Source: Acidobacteriota bacterium
GTDB lineage: Bacteria; Acidobacteriota; Vicinamibacteria; Vicinamibacterales; CAVVIG01
Reading direction: 5' to 3'
DNA length: 14,982 nucleotides
NCBI GenBank assembly: GCA_016195295.1
Contig: JACPZV010000146.1
Location: forward strand, 1-14,982
The notes below the pieces were generated by a model. The model saw only the letters and a list, made by a program, of their open reading frames with translations. It was not told the DNA's origin and made no database searches. Within the stretch, counting starts at the first letter, position 1, and each line of letters opens with the position of its first letter. The position numbers and the translations under genes are program-made. Shown here piece by piece: positions 1-8,227 of this stretch.

Positions 1-1089
1 GTCGAAGCGCAAGTGTGGCAATGGCCCCTGAACTCGCTGAATCCCGCGAACACCAACATGTACATGCTCATGTTCGGCCAGGACCTGCCGGGTCGTGGCA
101 AGCGAGAGCTCCGCGCCGCTGTTGCCGAGAAGGACATCGCATTGGCGGCGAACGACGTCACCGCGCGGGCGCGGCACATCGTCAACGAGATCAAACAGGC
201 CTACACCGCGTTGCTCATTGCACGCAAGGCGATTGACGTGCACCTGGCGAGCGTCGACCTTCTTCGCCAAATCGCGGACGTCTCCCAAGCGAAGTACGCC
301 ACCGGCCGCATCTCGCAGCAGGACGTCCTCAAGCCCGTGGTCGAGCTGTCGAAACTGCACAACGACATCATCCTGTTCGACGAGCAGGCGAATCTAGCGA
401 CCGCGCGTCTGAATGCGCTGCTCGATCGGACGCCGGAGACGCCGATCGGCCCGCTGGTGGATCCGCGCGAGGAGGCGCTGCTGCCAGCGACCGCGGACTT
501 GCAACGCCTCGCGCTCGACCATCAGCCCGAGCTCCAGCGGGCTCGCCTGGAAATCGAGCGCGCCGAAGCAGAACTCGCGTCCGCCAGGCGTGAGTACAAG
601 CCGGACTTCTTTGTCCAAGGCGGCTATTTGGTGATGCCGAACCAGACGGATTCGTTTTTGGCCAAGGTCGGCGTCACGTGGCCAAAGGCCCCGTGGTCGC
701 GCGGCAAGATTGACGCGCGCGTCGCTGAGCAGACAGCCGCGGTCGAAGCGGCGAAGGCACGCGCGCGCGCCTTGGAAAACACCGTGCGTCTCGCCGTGCA
801 CGAAGCGTATGTGCGCGCGATGTCCGCGCAGGAGCGTGCGGCCCTCTTGCGAACGACGGTCGTGCCCCAGTCGCGGCAGACGCTCGAGGTGTCTCGCATC
901 GGCTATCAGACGGATCGCGTCGACTTTCAGGCGCTGATCGACAACGAGCGGATGCTGCTCGAGTCGCAATTGGACTACGTTCGCGCGCTGAGCGATTTTA
1001 GCCAGGCGATCGCTGACCTGGAACGAGCCGTGGGTACCGAACTGCCGGCGGGGACCACCGCGGCGGTGATTTCGAGCGAGGGGAAGTGA
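1..1089 (+). CDS. TolC-family outer-membrane efflux channel, 5' partial
   Basis: This is the outer-membrane channel of the tripartite pump encoded by the next two genes; it carries substrate from the periplasm across the outer membrane. The frame is open from base 1, so the signal peptide and roughly the first 60-70 residues lie outside the window (362 residues are visible; family members are usually 420-480). Two sequence repeats typical of TolC proteins can be seen. The first has a barrel strand with GQDLPGRGKRE (about visible residues 23-33) followed by long Ala/Glu/Arg-rich helices; the second has a strand with TWPKAPWSRGK (about 227-237) followed by another helical run. The internal GTG at base 13 is not a credible start, because the coding pattern continues upstream of it. 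The stop is one base before the adaptor ATG, so the genes are cotranscribed. The family call is firm; metal specificity comes from the neighbours. Confidence 0.9.
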   Translation, partial: VEAQVWQWPLNSLNPANTNMYMLMFGQDLPGRGKRELRAAVAEKDIALAANDVTARARHIVNEIKQAYTALLIARKAIDVHLASVDLLRQIADVSQAKYATGRISQQDVLKPVVELSKLHNDIILFDEQANLATARLNALLDRTPETPIGPLVDPREEALLPATADLQRLALDHQPELQRARLEIERAEAELASARREYKPDFFVQGGYLVMPNQTDSFLAKVGVTWPKAPWSRGKIDARVAEQTAAVEAAKARARALENTVRLAVHEAYVRAMSAQERAALLRTTVVPQSRQTLEVSRIGYQTDRVDFQALIDNERMLLESQLDYVRALSDFSQAIADLERAVGTELPAGTTAAVISSEGK

Positions 1090-1090
1090 C

Positions 1091-2626
1091 ATGAAACGCG
1101 CTCTGCAATTGTTCGTCACCCTCGCCGCGGTGCTTCTCGTTGCCGCGGCGGTTTACGTCCTGCGCGCGAGAACCGCGAAAGCGCCAACGCCAAACGCGTC
1201 GGCGGCGGAGCAGTCAATGCCGGGAATGCCGCCGACTGATGCGCCGGCGAAAGATGTCGGACCGAGTTCGACTGCCCGAGGTGACGTCACGATCGACCCT
1301 CGGCGACAGCAATTGATCGGCGTCAGGACCGTCACTGTCAAGCGGGAGACGCTCGCGCAAGAGGTGCGGGCGGTTGGTGTGGTGCGGTACGACGAGACAC
1401 GCCTGGCCGACGTGAATCTCAAGGTTGAGGGGTTTATTCGGGATCTCTTCGTCGACTACACCGGTCAGGCGATCACGAAAGGGCAGCCGCTCTTCACGCT
1501 CTACAGTCCGGACGTGTTGACAACGGAGAACGAATATGTGATGGCCATCAAGACACGCGACCTCGTGCGGGAGTCGCAGCTTCCCGACGCGCACGAGCGC
1601 GCCGACCAGCTCATCGCCTCGGCCCGTCAACGGCTGGCGTTGTGGGACCTGCCAACTGACGAGATTCGGACGTTGGAGGAACAGCGGCAGCCGTCCGAGG
1701 CGGTAACGTTTCGATCGCCCGCGACGGGCTTCGTCATCGAGAAGCAGGCCCTTCAGGGGCTCCATGTCATGCCGGGTCAGAGCCTCTACAAGATCGCGGA
1801 TTTGTCCGTCGTGTGGGTGGAGGCGGACGTGTACGAACGTGAACTCCCCCTGGTGCGCATCGGCCAGCGCGCGACGGTGACACTCGACGCGTATCCCGGC
1901 GAGCGCTTCATGGGCCGGGTGCTCTACATCTACCCCTACGTGGACGAGAAGACGCGCACGAACAAAGTGCGCTACGAGTTTCCCAATCGCGGAGGGCGAC
2001 TTAAACCGGGGATGTACGCGAACGTCGAACTCTCGATGCCGTCGGGCATGGCGGTGCTCGTGCCCACGAATGCGGTGCTCGACTCCGGCAAGGAGCAGAT
2101 CGTGTTCGTGGCGAAGGGCGACGGCTATTTCGAGCCGCGGCGCGTGACGATCGGCCGTCGGTCCGGCGATCAGATCCAAATCGTTCAGGGTGTCAAAGAA
2201 GGCGAACAGGTCGCGACCGGCGCCACGTTCTTCCTCGATTCGGAGAGCCAGCTGCGTGCCTCCCTCCAAGGCTTTGAGGCTCCGCAAGTGGGCTCAGGCG
2301 CAGTGCCCACGCAGCAGCTCGATATCACGTTCCATTCGCTGCCCGATCCAGCCAAGGTCGGTGAGAACCAGTTCGAAGTCATGGTGAAAGACCCGACAGG
2401 GAAGCCGGTCGACGGCGCCGACGTGAGTCTTCAGTTTTTCATGGCGGCGATGCCGACGATGAACATGCCGGCGATGCGGAGTGAGGCCAAGCTGACGCCG
2501 GCGGGCGGCGGCGTCTATCGCGGGAGCGGACAAGTGATGATGGCCGGCCGGTGGGATGCGACCGTCACCGTCACGCGGGGCGGGCAACGCCTGGGAACGA
2601 AGCAACTGCCGGTGGTGGCGAAATGA
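1091..2626 (+). CDS. cusB: CusB-type RND periplasmic adaptor with fused C-terminal FixH/YtkA-like domain
   Basis: Periplasmic adaptor (membrane fusion protein) that links the inner-membrane RND pump to the outer-membrane channel; in the CusB family it also passes Cu(I)/Ag(I) to the pump. The 511-residue protein has an N-terminal membrane anchor (residues 5-24), a disordered stretch with a Met-rich SMPGMPP motif (42-48) where CusB carries its metal-binding methionines, barrel-sandwich/lipoyl halves (about 105-140 and 205-235), a helical hairpin between them (about 141-195), and beta-barrel and membrane-proximal domains (about 240-390). Residues 411-511 are an added domain resembling FixH/YtkA-like proteins, with five methionines in 12 residues (M451, M454, M457, M459, M462). 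The ATG follows a GAGGGGAAG purine run. The last four bases overlap the pump start (ATGA), which suggests translational coupling. E. coli CusB (about 400 residues) lacks this C-terminal domain. Confidence 0.92.
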   Translation: MKRALQLFVTLAAVLLVAAAVYVLRARTAKAPTPNASAAEQSMPGMPPTDAPAKDVGPSSTARGDVTIDPRRQQLIGVRTVTVKRETLAQEVRAVGVVRYDETRLADVNLKVEGFIRDLFVDYTGQAITKGQPLFTLYSPDVLTTENEYVMAIKTRDLVRESQLPDAHERADQLIASARQRLALWDLPTDEIRTLEEQRQPSEAVTFRSPATGFVIEKQALQGLHVMPGQSLYKIADLSVVWVEADVYERELPLVRIGQRATVTLDAYPGERFMGRVLYIYPYVDEKTRTNKVRYEFPNRGGRLKPGMYANVELSMPSGMAVLVPTNAVLDSGKEQIVFVAKGDGYFEPRRVTIGRRSGDQIQIVQGVKEGEQVATGATFFLDSESQLRASLQGFEAPQVGSGAVPTQQLDITFHSLPDPAKVGENQFEVMVKDPTGKPVDGADVSLQFFMAAMPTMNMPAMRSEAKLTPAGGGVYRGSGQVMMAGRWDATVTVTRGGQRLGTKQLPVVAK

Positions 2627-5600
2627 TCAACCGAATCATCGACTGGTGTGCGTCGAATCGGTTCCTGGTGTTCACGGGCACCGTCGTCCTCACGGTCTGG
2701 GGCATCTGGGCCATGACGCAAACGCCGCTCGACGCGGTTCCCGATATTTCCGACGCTCAGGTCATTGTCTCGACGGAGTGGATGGGGCGCAGTCCGGACC
2801 TGATCGAGGATCAAATTACCTACCCCATCGTCTCGGCGCTGATTTCCACACCGCACGTCAAGGCTGTGCGCGGATTCACCGATTTCGGGATCTCGTACGT
2901 CTACGTCATCTTCCAGGACGGCACGGACATCTATTGGGCGCGCAGCCGCGTCGTCGAGTACCTCCAAGGCATCCGTGGACAGTTGCCGGAAGGGACCAAC
3001 CCGGTGATTGGACCGGATGCGACGGGCGTGGGTTGGGTGTTCGAGTACGCGCTGGTCGACGAGACCGGTCAACACAACCTGGCGGAGTTGCGGGGGTTCC
3101 AAGACTGGCACCTGCGCTACTGGCTCGCGTCGGTGCCGGGCGTCGCGGAAGTGGCGAGTCTCGGTGGATTCGTGAAGCAGTACCAAGTGAACGTCGACCC
3201 CAATAAGCTGGCCGCCTACAACGTCGGCATCGGTGACGTCGTGAAGGCCATCAAGTCGAGCAACAACGATGTCGAAGGCCGGCTCCTCGAATTCTCGGGC
3301 CGCGAGTACATGGTGCGCGGTCGCGGCTATCTGAAATCGATCGACGACATTGAAGGCGTGTCGCTCGGCGCCGACCCGCGAGGGACGCCGATTCGCGTGC
3401 GAGACGTCGCGCAGGTCCGGCTCGGACCCGACATCCGGCGCGGGGTGGCCGAGCTCGACGGCAAGGGCGAAGTCGTGGGCGGCATCATCGTCATGCGGTT
3501 CGGCGAGAACGCGTTGCACGTGATCGATCAGGTGAAGGCCAAACTGCGTGACGTGCAGAGCTCGATGCCGCCGGGGGTGAAGATCGTGCCCACCTACGAT
3601 CGGTCCTGGCTCATTGGCGAGTCCATCAACACGTTGCGGCGCACGTTGATTGAAGAGGCCGTCGTCGTCTCGCTCGTGATCATCGTGTTTCTGTTTCACT
3701 TCAAGTCGGCCCTGATTCCGATTCTCACGCTGCCGATCGCTGTCGTGGCGTCGTTCATCCCCATGTATTACCTCGATGTGAACGCGAACATCATGTCGCT
3801 GGGCGGTCTGGCGCTGGCGATCGGGGTGCTCGTCGACGCCTCCATCGTGATGGTGGAAAACGCGTACCGGCACGTGTCCGAAGAAGGCGTGCCGTACGAC
3901 GAACAGCCGGCCGGCATCATCGGCGCGGCGAAGCAGGTGGGGCGCCCGATCTTCTTCTCGCTGGCGATCATCATCGTGTCCTTCATGCCGGTGTTTCTGC
4001 TCGAGGCGCAGGAAGGCCGCATGTTCCGGCCGCTCGCGTTCACGAAGACGTTCGCCATCGCCGCGGCGTCCGTCCTGTCGATCACGCTCGCGCCGGTCTT
4101 GATGACGATCTTCATCCGCGGACGGCGCCTGAAGCCGGAGTCTCACAACCCGGCGTCGCGCCTCTTCACGCGTCTCTACGATCCGATCATCCGGGTGGCG
4201 ATGCGGTGGAAATGGACGGCGCTGTTGATCAACTTCGCGGTGGTACCGCTGACGATTCCCTTGCTCTTCGTGCTCGGCAGCGAGTTCATGCCGCCGCTCT
4301 TCGAAGGATCGCAGCTTTATACGTCGACCGACAACACGCCGATGGGGATGGTGAACACGACGGTGACGCTCAAGCCGCGGGAGCAGTGGCCGGCCGGCAT
4401 GACGCTCGACAAGCTCCAAGGGGACATGGACGCGGCGCTGCAGTTTCCGGGATTGCCGAACGTGTGGACGCAGCCGATTCGGAACCGCCTCGACATGCTG
4501 TTGACCGGGATCAAGACGCCGGTCGGCATCAAGGTGCTCGGCGCCGATTTGAATGAGATCCAACGGATCGGCGAGCAGATCGAGCGGATCCTGCAGACTA
4601 TTCCGGGCACGCGCAGTGTCTACGCCGAACGCGTGGCGCAGGGCTATTTCACCGATATCCGGATCGACCGCGACGCGATTGCACGCCACGGCCTGATGGT
4701 CGGCGATGTCGAAGACGTCATCGAGGCGGCGATCGGCGGCCAGAACGTCACCAGGACGATCGAAGGGCGCGAACGGTATCCGGTGAATGTCCGCTACGAG
4801 AGCGGGTTCCGGCAGGGCCTCCCGGACCTCGAGCGGGTGCTCGTCAAGACCCCGATGGGCTCCCACGTGCCGCTCACGCAGCTCGCCACCGTCACGTTGA
4901 CGCCGGGTCCCGCCATGATTCGCGACGAAGGTGCGCAGCTGGCCGGCTACATCTATCTCGACACTGTGACGCGCGACATCGGCGGCTACGTCGACGCGGC
5001 GAAGCGTGCCGTGGCGGAGAAACTCCAGCTGCCGCCCGGTTACACGCTGCAATGGACCGGGCAATACGAATTCCAGGTCCGCGCCCGTGAGCGGCTGAAG
5101 ATTCTCGTGCCGCTCGTGTTCTTCCTCATCTTCATGCTGCTCTACATGACCTTCCATTCGGTCTCGGAGGCGACCATCGTGATGTTGTCGGTCGTCTACG
5201 CGATGACCGGTGGCGTCATCCTGCAGTGGTGGCTCGGCTACAACTTCTCGGTCGCCGTCTGGGTTGGCTACATCGCGCTGTACGGCGTGGCCGTGCAGAC
5301 TGGTGTGGTGATGGTCGTGTACCTCCACGAAGCCTTGGATCGCCGCTTACGGAAGGGCGGGGAGATCACGCCTGACGATATCCGCGAGGCGACGATTGCC
5401 GGCTCGGTCCTGCGGCTGCGGCCGAAGTTGATGACGGTCAGCGTGGTAATGGCGGGCTTAGTGCCGATCATGTGGAGCACAGGTGTGGGGTCTGACGTGA
5501 TGAAACCGATCGCGGCGCCGATCATCGGCGGCATGGTGACGTCGACGATTCATGTGCTCATCATCACGCCGGTGATCTTCTACATCATGAAGTTGCGCGC

Positions 5601-5643
5601 GCTTCGCAAGGGAAGCTTGAAAGTCTCTGGCATGAACCTGTGA
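2623..5643 (+). CDS. cusA: CusA/CzcA-family heavy-metal RND efflux pump, with an apparent porter-domain deletion
   Basis: Inner-membrane proton-driven pump of the HME-RND family, expected to export Cu(I)/Ag(I) through the adaptor and TolC channel. The start is the ATG overlapping the adaptor stop (MINRIIDWCASNRF), which matches the family N-terminus; the reading frame also stays open 24 codons upstream, inside the adaptor gene. It is 1006 residues long, against 1047 for E. coli CusA. Family hallmarks include GPDATGVGWVFEYALVD, IMSLGG followed by VDASIVMVENA, LAFTKTF and RPKLMTV. The proton-relay Asp (D405) and Lys (K935) are present, but the residue matching CusA E939 is Gln892. Two of the three CusA copper-site methionines have counterparts (M576 and M625); the third (CusA M573) falls in a gap of about 41 residues between Y566 and T567. 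Whether it is fully active is open. It ends 14 bases before the convergent kinase gene. Confidence 0.93.
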   Translation: MINRIIDWCASNRFLVFTGTVVLTVWGIWAMTQTPLDAVPDISDAQVIVSTEWMGRSPDLIEDQITYPIVSALISTPHVKAVRGFTDFGISYVYVIFQDGTDIYWARSRVVEYLQGIRGQLPEGTNPVIGPDATGVGWVFEYALVDETGQHNLAELRGFQDWHLRYWLASVPGVAEVASLGGFVKQYQVNVDPNKLAAYNVGIGDVVKAIKSSNNDVEGRLLEFSGREYMVRGRGYLKSIDDIEGVSLGADPRGTPIRVRDVAQVRLGPDIRRGVAELDGKGEVVGGIIVMRFGENALHVIDQVKAKLRDVQSSMPPGVKIVPTYDRSWLIGESINTLRRTLIEEAVVVSLVIIVFLFHFKSALIPILTLPIAVVASFIPMYYLDVNANIMSLGGLALAIGVLVDASIVMVENAYRHVSEEGVPYDEQPAGIIGAAKQVGRPIFFSLAIIIVSFMPVFLLEAQEGRMFRPLAFTKTFAIAAASVLSITLAPVLMTIFIRGRRLKPESHNPASRLFTRLYDPIIRVAMRWKWTALLINFAVVPLTIPLLFVLGSEFMPPLFEGSQLYTSTDNTPMGMVNTTVTLKPREQWPAGMTLDKLQGDMDAALQFPGLPNVWTQPIRNRLDMLLTGIKTPVGIKVLGADLNEIQRIGEQIERILQTIPGTRSVYAERVAQGYFTDIRIDRDAIARHGLMVGDVEDVIEAAIGGQNVTRTIEGRERYPVNVRYESGFRQGLPDLERVLVKTPMGSHVPLTQLATVTLTPGPAMIRDEGAQLAGYIYLDTVTRDIGGYVDAAKRAVAEKLQLPPGYTLQWTGQYEFQVRARERLKILVPLVFFLIFMLLYMTFHSVSEATIVMLSVVYAMTGGVILQWWLGYNFSVAVWVGYIALYGVAVQTGVVMVVYLHEALDRRLRKGGEITPDDIREATIAGSVLRLRPKLMTVSVVMAGLVPIMWSTGVGSDVMKPIAAPIIGGMVTSTIHVLIITPVIFYIMKLRALRKGSLKVSGMNL

Positions 5644-5657
5644 ACAAAGTCCCACCA

Positions 5658-7070
5658 TCAATCGCGCTTGACGCTCCGCCCAAGCACTATTGGTAGCCGA
5701 ACCGTAAACTGGGTTCCGCCGCTCGGTAAACTGACGACGGCGATGTCGCCGTGATGCACTTCGATGATCCGCTTGGCGATCGCGAGGCCAAGCCCCGTAC
5801 CTCCCGGATTCGCACCGCCTGACGACGCACGATAGAAACGGTCGAAGACGCGGGGCAGGTCTTGCTCAGGGATACCGACGCCGGTGTCAGCAACTTCAAG
5901 GACGGCGAACGTTGCCTCGGCGTAAAGCTTGACGGCAACCCGCCCACCGGCCGGCGTGTACTTGATCGCGTTGTCGCCCAGGTTCAGCACCATCTGCTTC
6001 AGCTTCGCTGGTTCGCCATGCACGATGACATTCGGCGAAACGTCAACTTGGACGGATAAATCTTTCGCTTCTGCCAGCGCTTCGAGAATCTCCGCCGCGT
6101 CCGCACAGACGGTGGAGAAGTCTACTTCTGCGCGGCTGGAGCCTTGCGCGTCGGCGTCTGCGAGGCTGAGCGACTGCAGGTCGGCGACCAGCGTTGACAT
6201 GTCGTCCACTTCTTCCTCGAGATCGTCCAACACGGCTGGAGGCAGTTGAGCTGGTGACGTCCGCGCAAGCTCGATCGTGCTCTTCATGACCGTCAGCGGT
6301 GTCTGGAGCTGGTGCGACGCGTCAGCGGCGAAATCGCGCAGATCCCCGAACGCGTGCTCCAATCGGGCAAGGAGGCCGTTGATAGTGCCGACCAGTCCGC
6401 CGAGCTCGCGATCGCCAGGATGGACCTCCACACGGCGAGACAGGTCGGTGGCTTCGATGGCGCGAAGCGTGGCGTCAATGGTCTGAATCGGTTCGAGCGC
6501 ACGACCCGCGATGATCCAACCGCCGAAGCTGGTGAACAGAACGACCAACGGCACGAGGATCATCGAAGCAATCGCGACAGCGTGCAGCGTGGCGGGTACG
6601 TCCCCAAGCGCGTTGCCAACTTGTACGTACGCGGCGGGGGACCGGTCGATAGGCGTGCAAATGAACCGCACGGCCCCCGAGCGTTCGAGCGTCACCGTGA
6701 AGAATTCTGGATCTCGCGGCGCATTCGCGGCAGCATGCACGAGAGCTTCGTGATGACCGATGGAGGGTTCGGCGACTTGCAGAAGCGGCGAACGATAAAT
6801 CAGTTCGCCATGGTGATCTCTGACCAGCAGCAGGCGCGGCGGCGCGTCGATTCGGCGGAGGGCATTCGCGACCGAGGCTTCGTCGAGCGGAACATCGGCC
6901 AACAGACGTGCGATCTGATCGCTGTTGGCAAGCAGCTCGCCGTCGTGGTGGCGATACAGCGTCTGACTCAACCAGCCGTACAGAAGGAACGCGAACGCAG
7001 TCAGCGCGAGGGTGAGTGCCCAGACGTACCACACGGTCAGACGAGCCCGCAGCGTCTCAAGCCGATTCAT
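5658..7070 (-). CDS. Sensor histidine kinase, CusS-like by context
   Basis: Membrane-bound sensor kinase that phosphorylates the response regulator encoded just upstream. Its 470 residues show transmembrane segment 1 (about 12-32), a periplasmic sensor region (33-163), transmembrane segment 2 (about 164-188), HAMP (about 188-240), a dimerization/phosphoacceptor domain with H253 in SHQLQTPLT, and an HATPase_c domain with N box (LGDNAIKY, 364-371), G1 box (DTGVGIP, 395-401), F box (VFDRFYR, 408-414) and G2 box (GGTGLGLAIAK, 423-433). All catalytic motifs look intact. The sensor region has no methionine but three His-His pairs (41-42, 86-87, 106-107). Its start overlaps the end of the regulator gene by 14 bases, the usual coupled layout. 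Copper or silver as the signal is inferred only from the surrounding genes. Confidence 0.93.
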   Translation of the reverse strand: MNRLETLRARLTVWYVWALTLALTAFAFLLYGWLSQTLYRHHDGELLANSDQIARLLADVPLDEASVANALRRIDAPPRLLLVRDHHGELIYRSPLLQVAEPSIGHHEALVHAAANAPRDPEFFTVTLERSGAVRFICTPIDRSPAAYVQVGNALGDVPATLHAVAIASMILVPLVVLFTSFGGWIIAGRALEPIQTIDATLRAIEATDLSRRVEVHPGDRELGGLVGTINGLLARLEHAFGDLRDFAADASHQLQTPLTVMKSTIELARTSPAQLPPAVLDDLEEEVDDMSTLVADLQSLSLADADAQGSSRAEVDFSTVCADAAEILEALAEAKDLSVQVDVSPNVIVHGEPAKLKQMVLNLGDNAIKYTPAGGRVAVKLYAEATFAVLEVADTGVGIPEQDLPRVFDRFYRASSGGANPGGTGLGLAIAKRIIEVHHGDIAVVSLPSGGTQFTVRLPIVLGRSVKRD

Positions 7071-7740
7071 CCGAATCTCGAATGATATACCCCGCGCCGC
7101 GAACCGCGTAAATCAACCGCGGCTCATCAGCGCCTTCGATCTTCCTCCGCAGATGGTTGACGTAGACGTCGATGACGTTCGTCAGCCGATCCCAGTTGAA
7201 CCCCCAGACGTGCTCGGCGATCATCGTCCGCGTGACGACCTGGCCGGAATGGCGCAGCAGGTACTCCAGCAACGCGAATTCCTTCTGAGTCAGGTCGACG
7301 CGCCGGTCGCCACGCTTCACGACGCGGGTGATCGGATCGAGGGTGAGACTTCCAACGGTCAGCGTCAGGAGTGCTGTCGGCTGACGCCGCCGGAGCAACG
7401 CGCGTACGCGAGCGCTCAGCTCGCTGAAGACGAACGGTTTCGTGAGGTAGTCGTCGGCGCCAAGCTCGAGCGCCTTGACGCGATCCTGGACCACACCCCG
7501 CGCAGAGAGCATGAGGATGGGGGTCTCACAGCCCGCGGAACGGAGGGCTCGGCAGACGGCGAAGCCGTCCATGCGCGGCAGCATGAGATCGAGAATGACC
7601 AGGTCGTACGATGTGCGAGTTGCCCGTTCGACCGCTTCTTCGCCGTCGCGCGCGACATCGACCGTGAACGATTCTTCGGTCAGCCCGTGCTGTATGAACC
7701 TCGCCAGCTTCGGCTCGTCCTCGACCACCAGGAGTCGCAT
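7057..7740 (-). CDS. OmpR/PhoB-family response regulator, CusR-like by context
   Basis: DNA-binding regulator paired with the downstream kinase. The 227-residue protein has a receiver domain (1-115) with acidic residues E7/D8, phosphoacceptor D51 in VILDLMLPRMDG, S79 and K101 in TKPF, and a winged-helix DNA-binding domain (about 130-224) with LTQKEFALLEYL, a DVYVNHLRRKI recognition-helix region and the closing YAVRGAGYII hairpin. No key residue is missing. A GGAGA ribosome-binding sequence lies nine bases before the ATG, next to the stop of the SnoaL-like gene, and the two genes are 16 bases apart, so the regulator is probably transcribed with the copper-related genes upstream of it. It may therefore control its own operon and the neighbouring ones. 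No operator could be identified with confidence. Confidence 0.94.
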   Translation of the reverse strand: MRLLVVEDEPKLARFIQHGLTEESFTVDVARDGEEAVERATRTSYDLVILDLMLPRMDGFAVCRALRSAGCETPILMLSARGVVQDRVKALELGADDYLTKPFVFSELSARVRALLRRRQPTALLTLTVGSLTLDPITRVVKRGDRRVDLTQKEFALLEYLLRHSGQVVTRTMIAEHVWGFNWDRLTNVIDVYVNHLRRKIEGADEPRLIYAVRGAGYIIRDSDESA

Positions 7741-7756
7741 TGCCCGCGGTCTCCGG

Positions 7757-8227
7757 CTACCTCCCGCCGGCGGCCGCCCGGCGCCGCGCTGATGTGTGCG
7801 AGTGACGGATCCGCCAGCCGTCGGCGGTCTTCACGAGCACGAGCGTCTCGAGGCCGCCGCTGTCGACGTCGCGGCCGTTGGCCCGCGCCTTCAACGCGTA
7901 CTCGGATGTCACGTACGCGACACGTCCGCCGTCGAGCACGTGGACGACGATGTTGCGATGCTCGAACTGCAGGTTCTCAAACCCTTTCAGTTCGGGTCCG
8001 ATGTGGTGGTCGCGGTAATCGGCCCACCCGTTGTTGACGCCGCCGCCCTCGAAGATCGTCACATCCGGATGGTAGAACGACGCGAGCTTGTCGAGGTCCT
8101 TCGCCACGAAGGCGCGATCGAAGGACTGCAGCCATGCCGTGATCGCGCCCTCGTCACCAGACGTCTGCGCTGACGCAGAACTCGCGGTGAGGAGCGAGGC
8201 AACGATGGCCATCAGGATCCATCGCAT
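7757..8227 (-). CDS. Secreted SnoaL/DUF4440 (NTF2-like) family protein
   Basis: Small exported protein of 156 residues. After a signal peptide (MRWILMAIVASLL..., cleavage likely after ASA near residue 20) comes an NTF2-like cone fold as in SnoaL/DUF4440 proteins: an N-terminal helix with AITAWLQSFDRAFVAKDLDKL, then FYHPDVTIFEGG, a YRDHHIGPEL helix and strands ending in TADGWRIRHSHTS. The reading frame stays open further upstream to 8305, but the ATG at 8227 is preferred because it starts a proper signal peptide and overlaps the YcnI-like stop by one base (TAATG), a typical coupled junction. Histidines cluster at DHHIGP, FEHR and RHSHTS. The family includes enzymes and ligand-binding proteins; no reaction can be assigned. 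The tight link to a YcnI-like gene suggests a copper-related role (inference). The C-terminus is an Arg/Ala-rich tail. Confidence 0.82.
   Translation of the reverse strand: MRWILMAIVASLLTASSASAQTSGDEGAITAWLQSFDRAFVAKDLDKLASFYHPDVTIFEGGGVNNGWADYRDHHIGPELKGFENLQFEHRNIVVHVLDGGRVAYVTSEYALKARANGRDVDSGGLETLVLVKTADGWRIRHSHTSARRRAAAGGR

Noticed and set aside
2551..2622. Upstream start for the pump
   Set aside because: These 24 codons lie inside the adaptor gene and are unlike any RND N-terminus; ATG 2623 gives the expected MINRIIDW start and an ATGA overlap.
2515..5328. Very long antisense open frame opposite the pump gene
   Set aside because: Its translation is a His/Arg/Asp-rich string without domains, signal or membrane segments, typical of the shadow frame of a G+C-rich gene; the plus-strand frame is a clear RND pump.
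5644..5657. Possible terminator between the convergent pump and kinase genes
   Set aside because: Only 14 bases, with no stem-loop or T run that could be recognised.
7757..7800. G+C-rich inverted repeats near the end of the SnoaL-like gene
   Set aside because: They fall in the Arg/Ala/Gly-rich coding end, have no T run, and are expected in such G+C-rich sequence.
7012..8037. Plus-strand open frame across the regulator and SnoaL-like genes
   Set aside because: It crosses two well-supported minus-strand genes and has no recognisable domain or start context.
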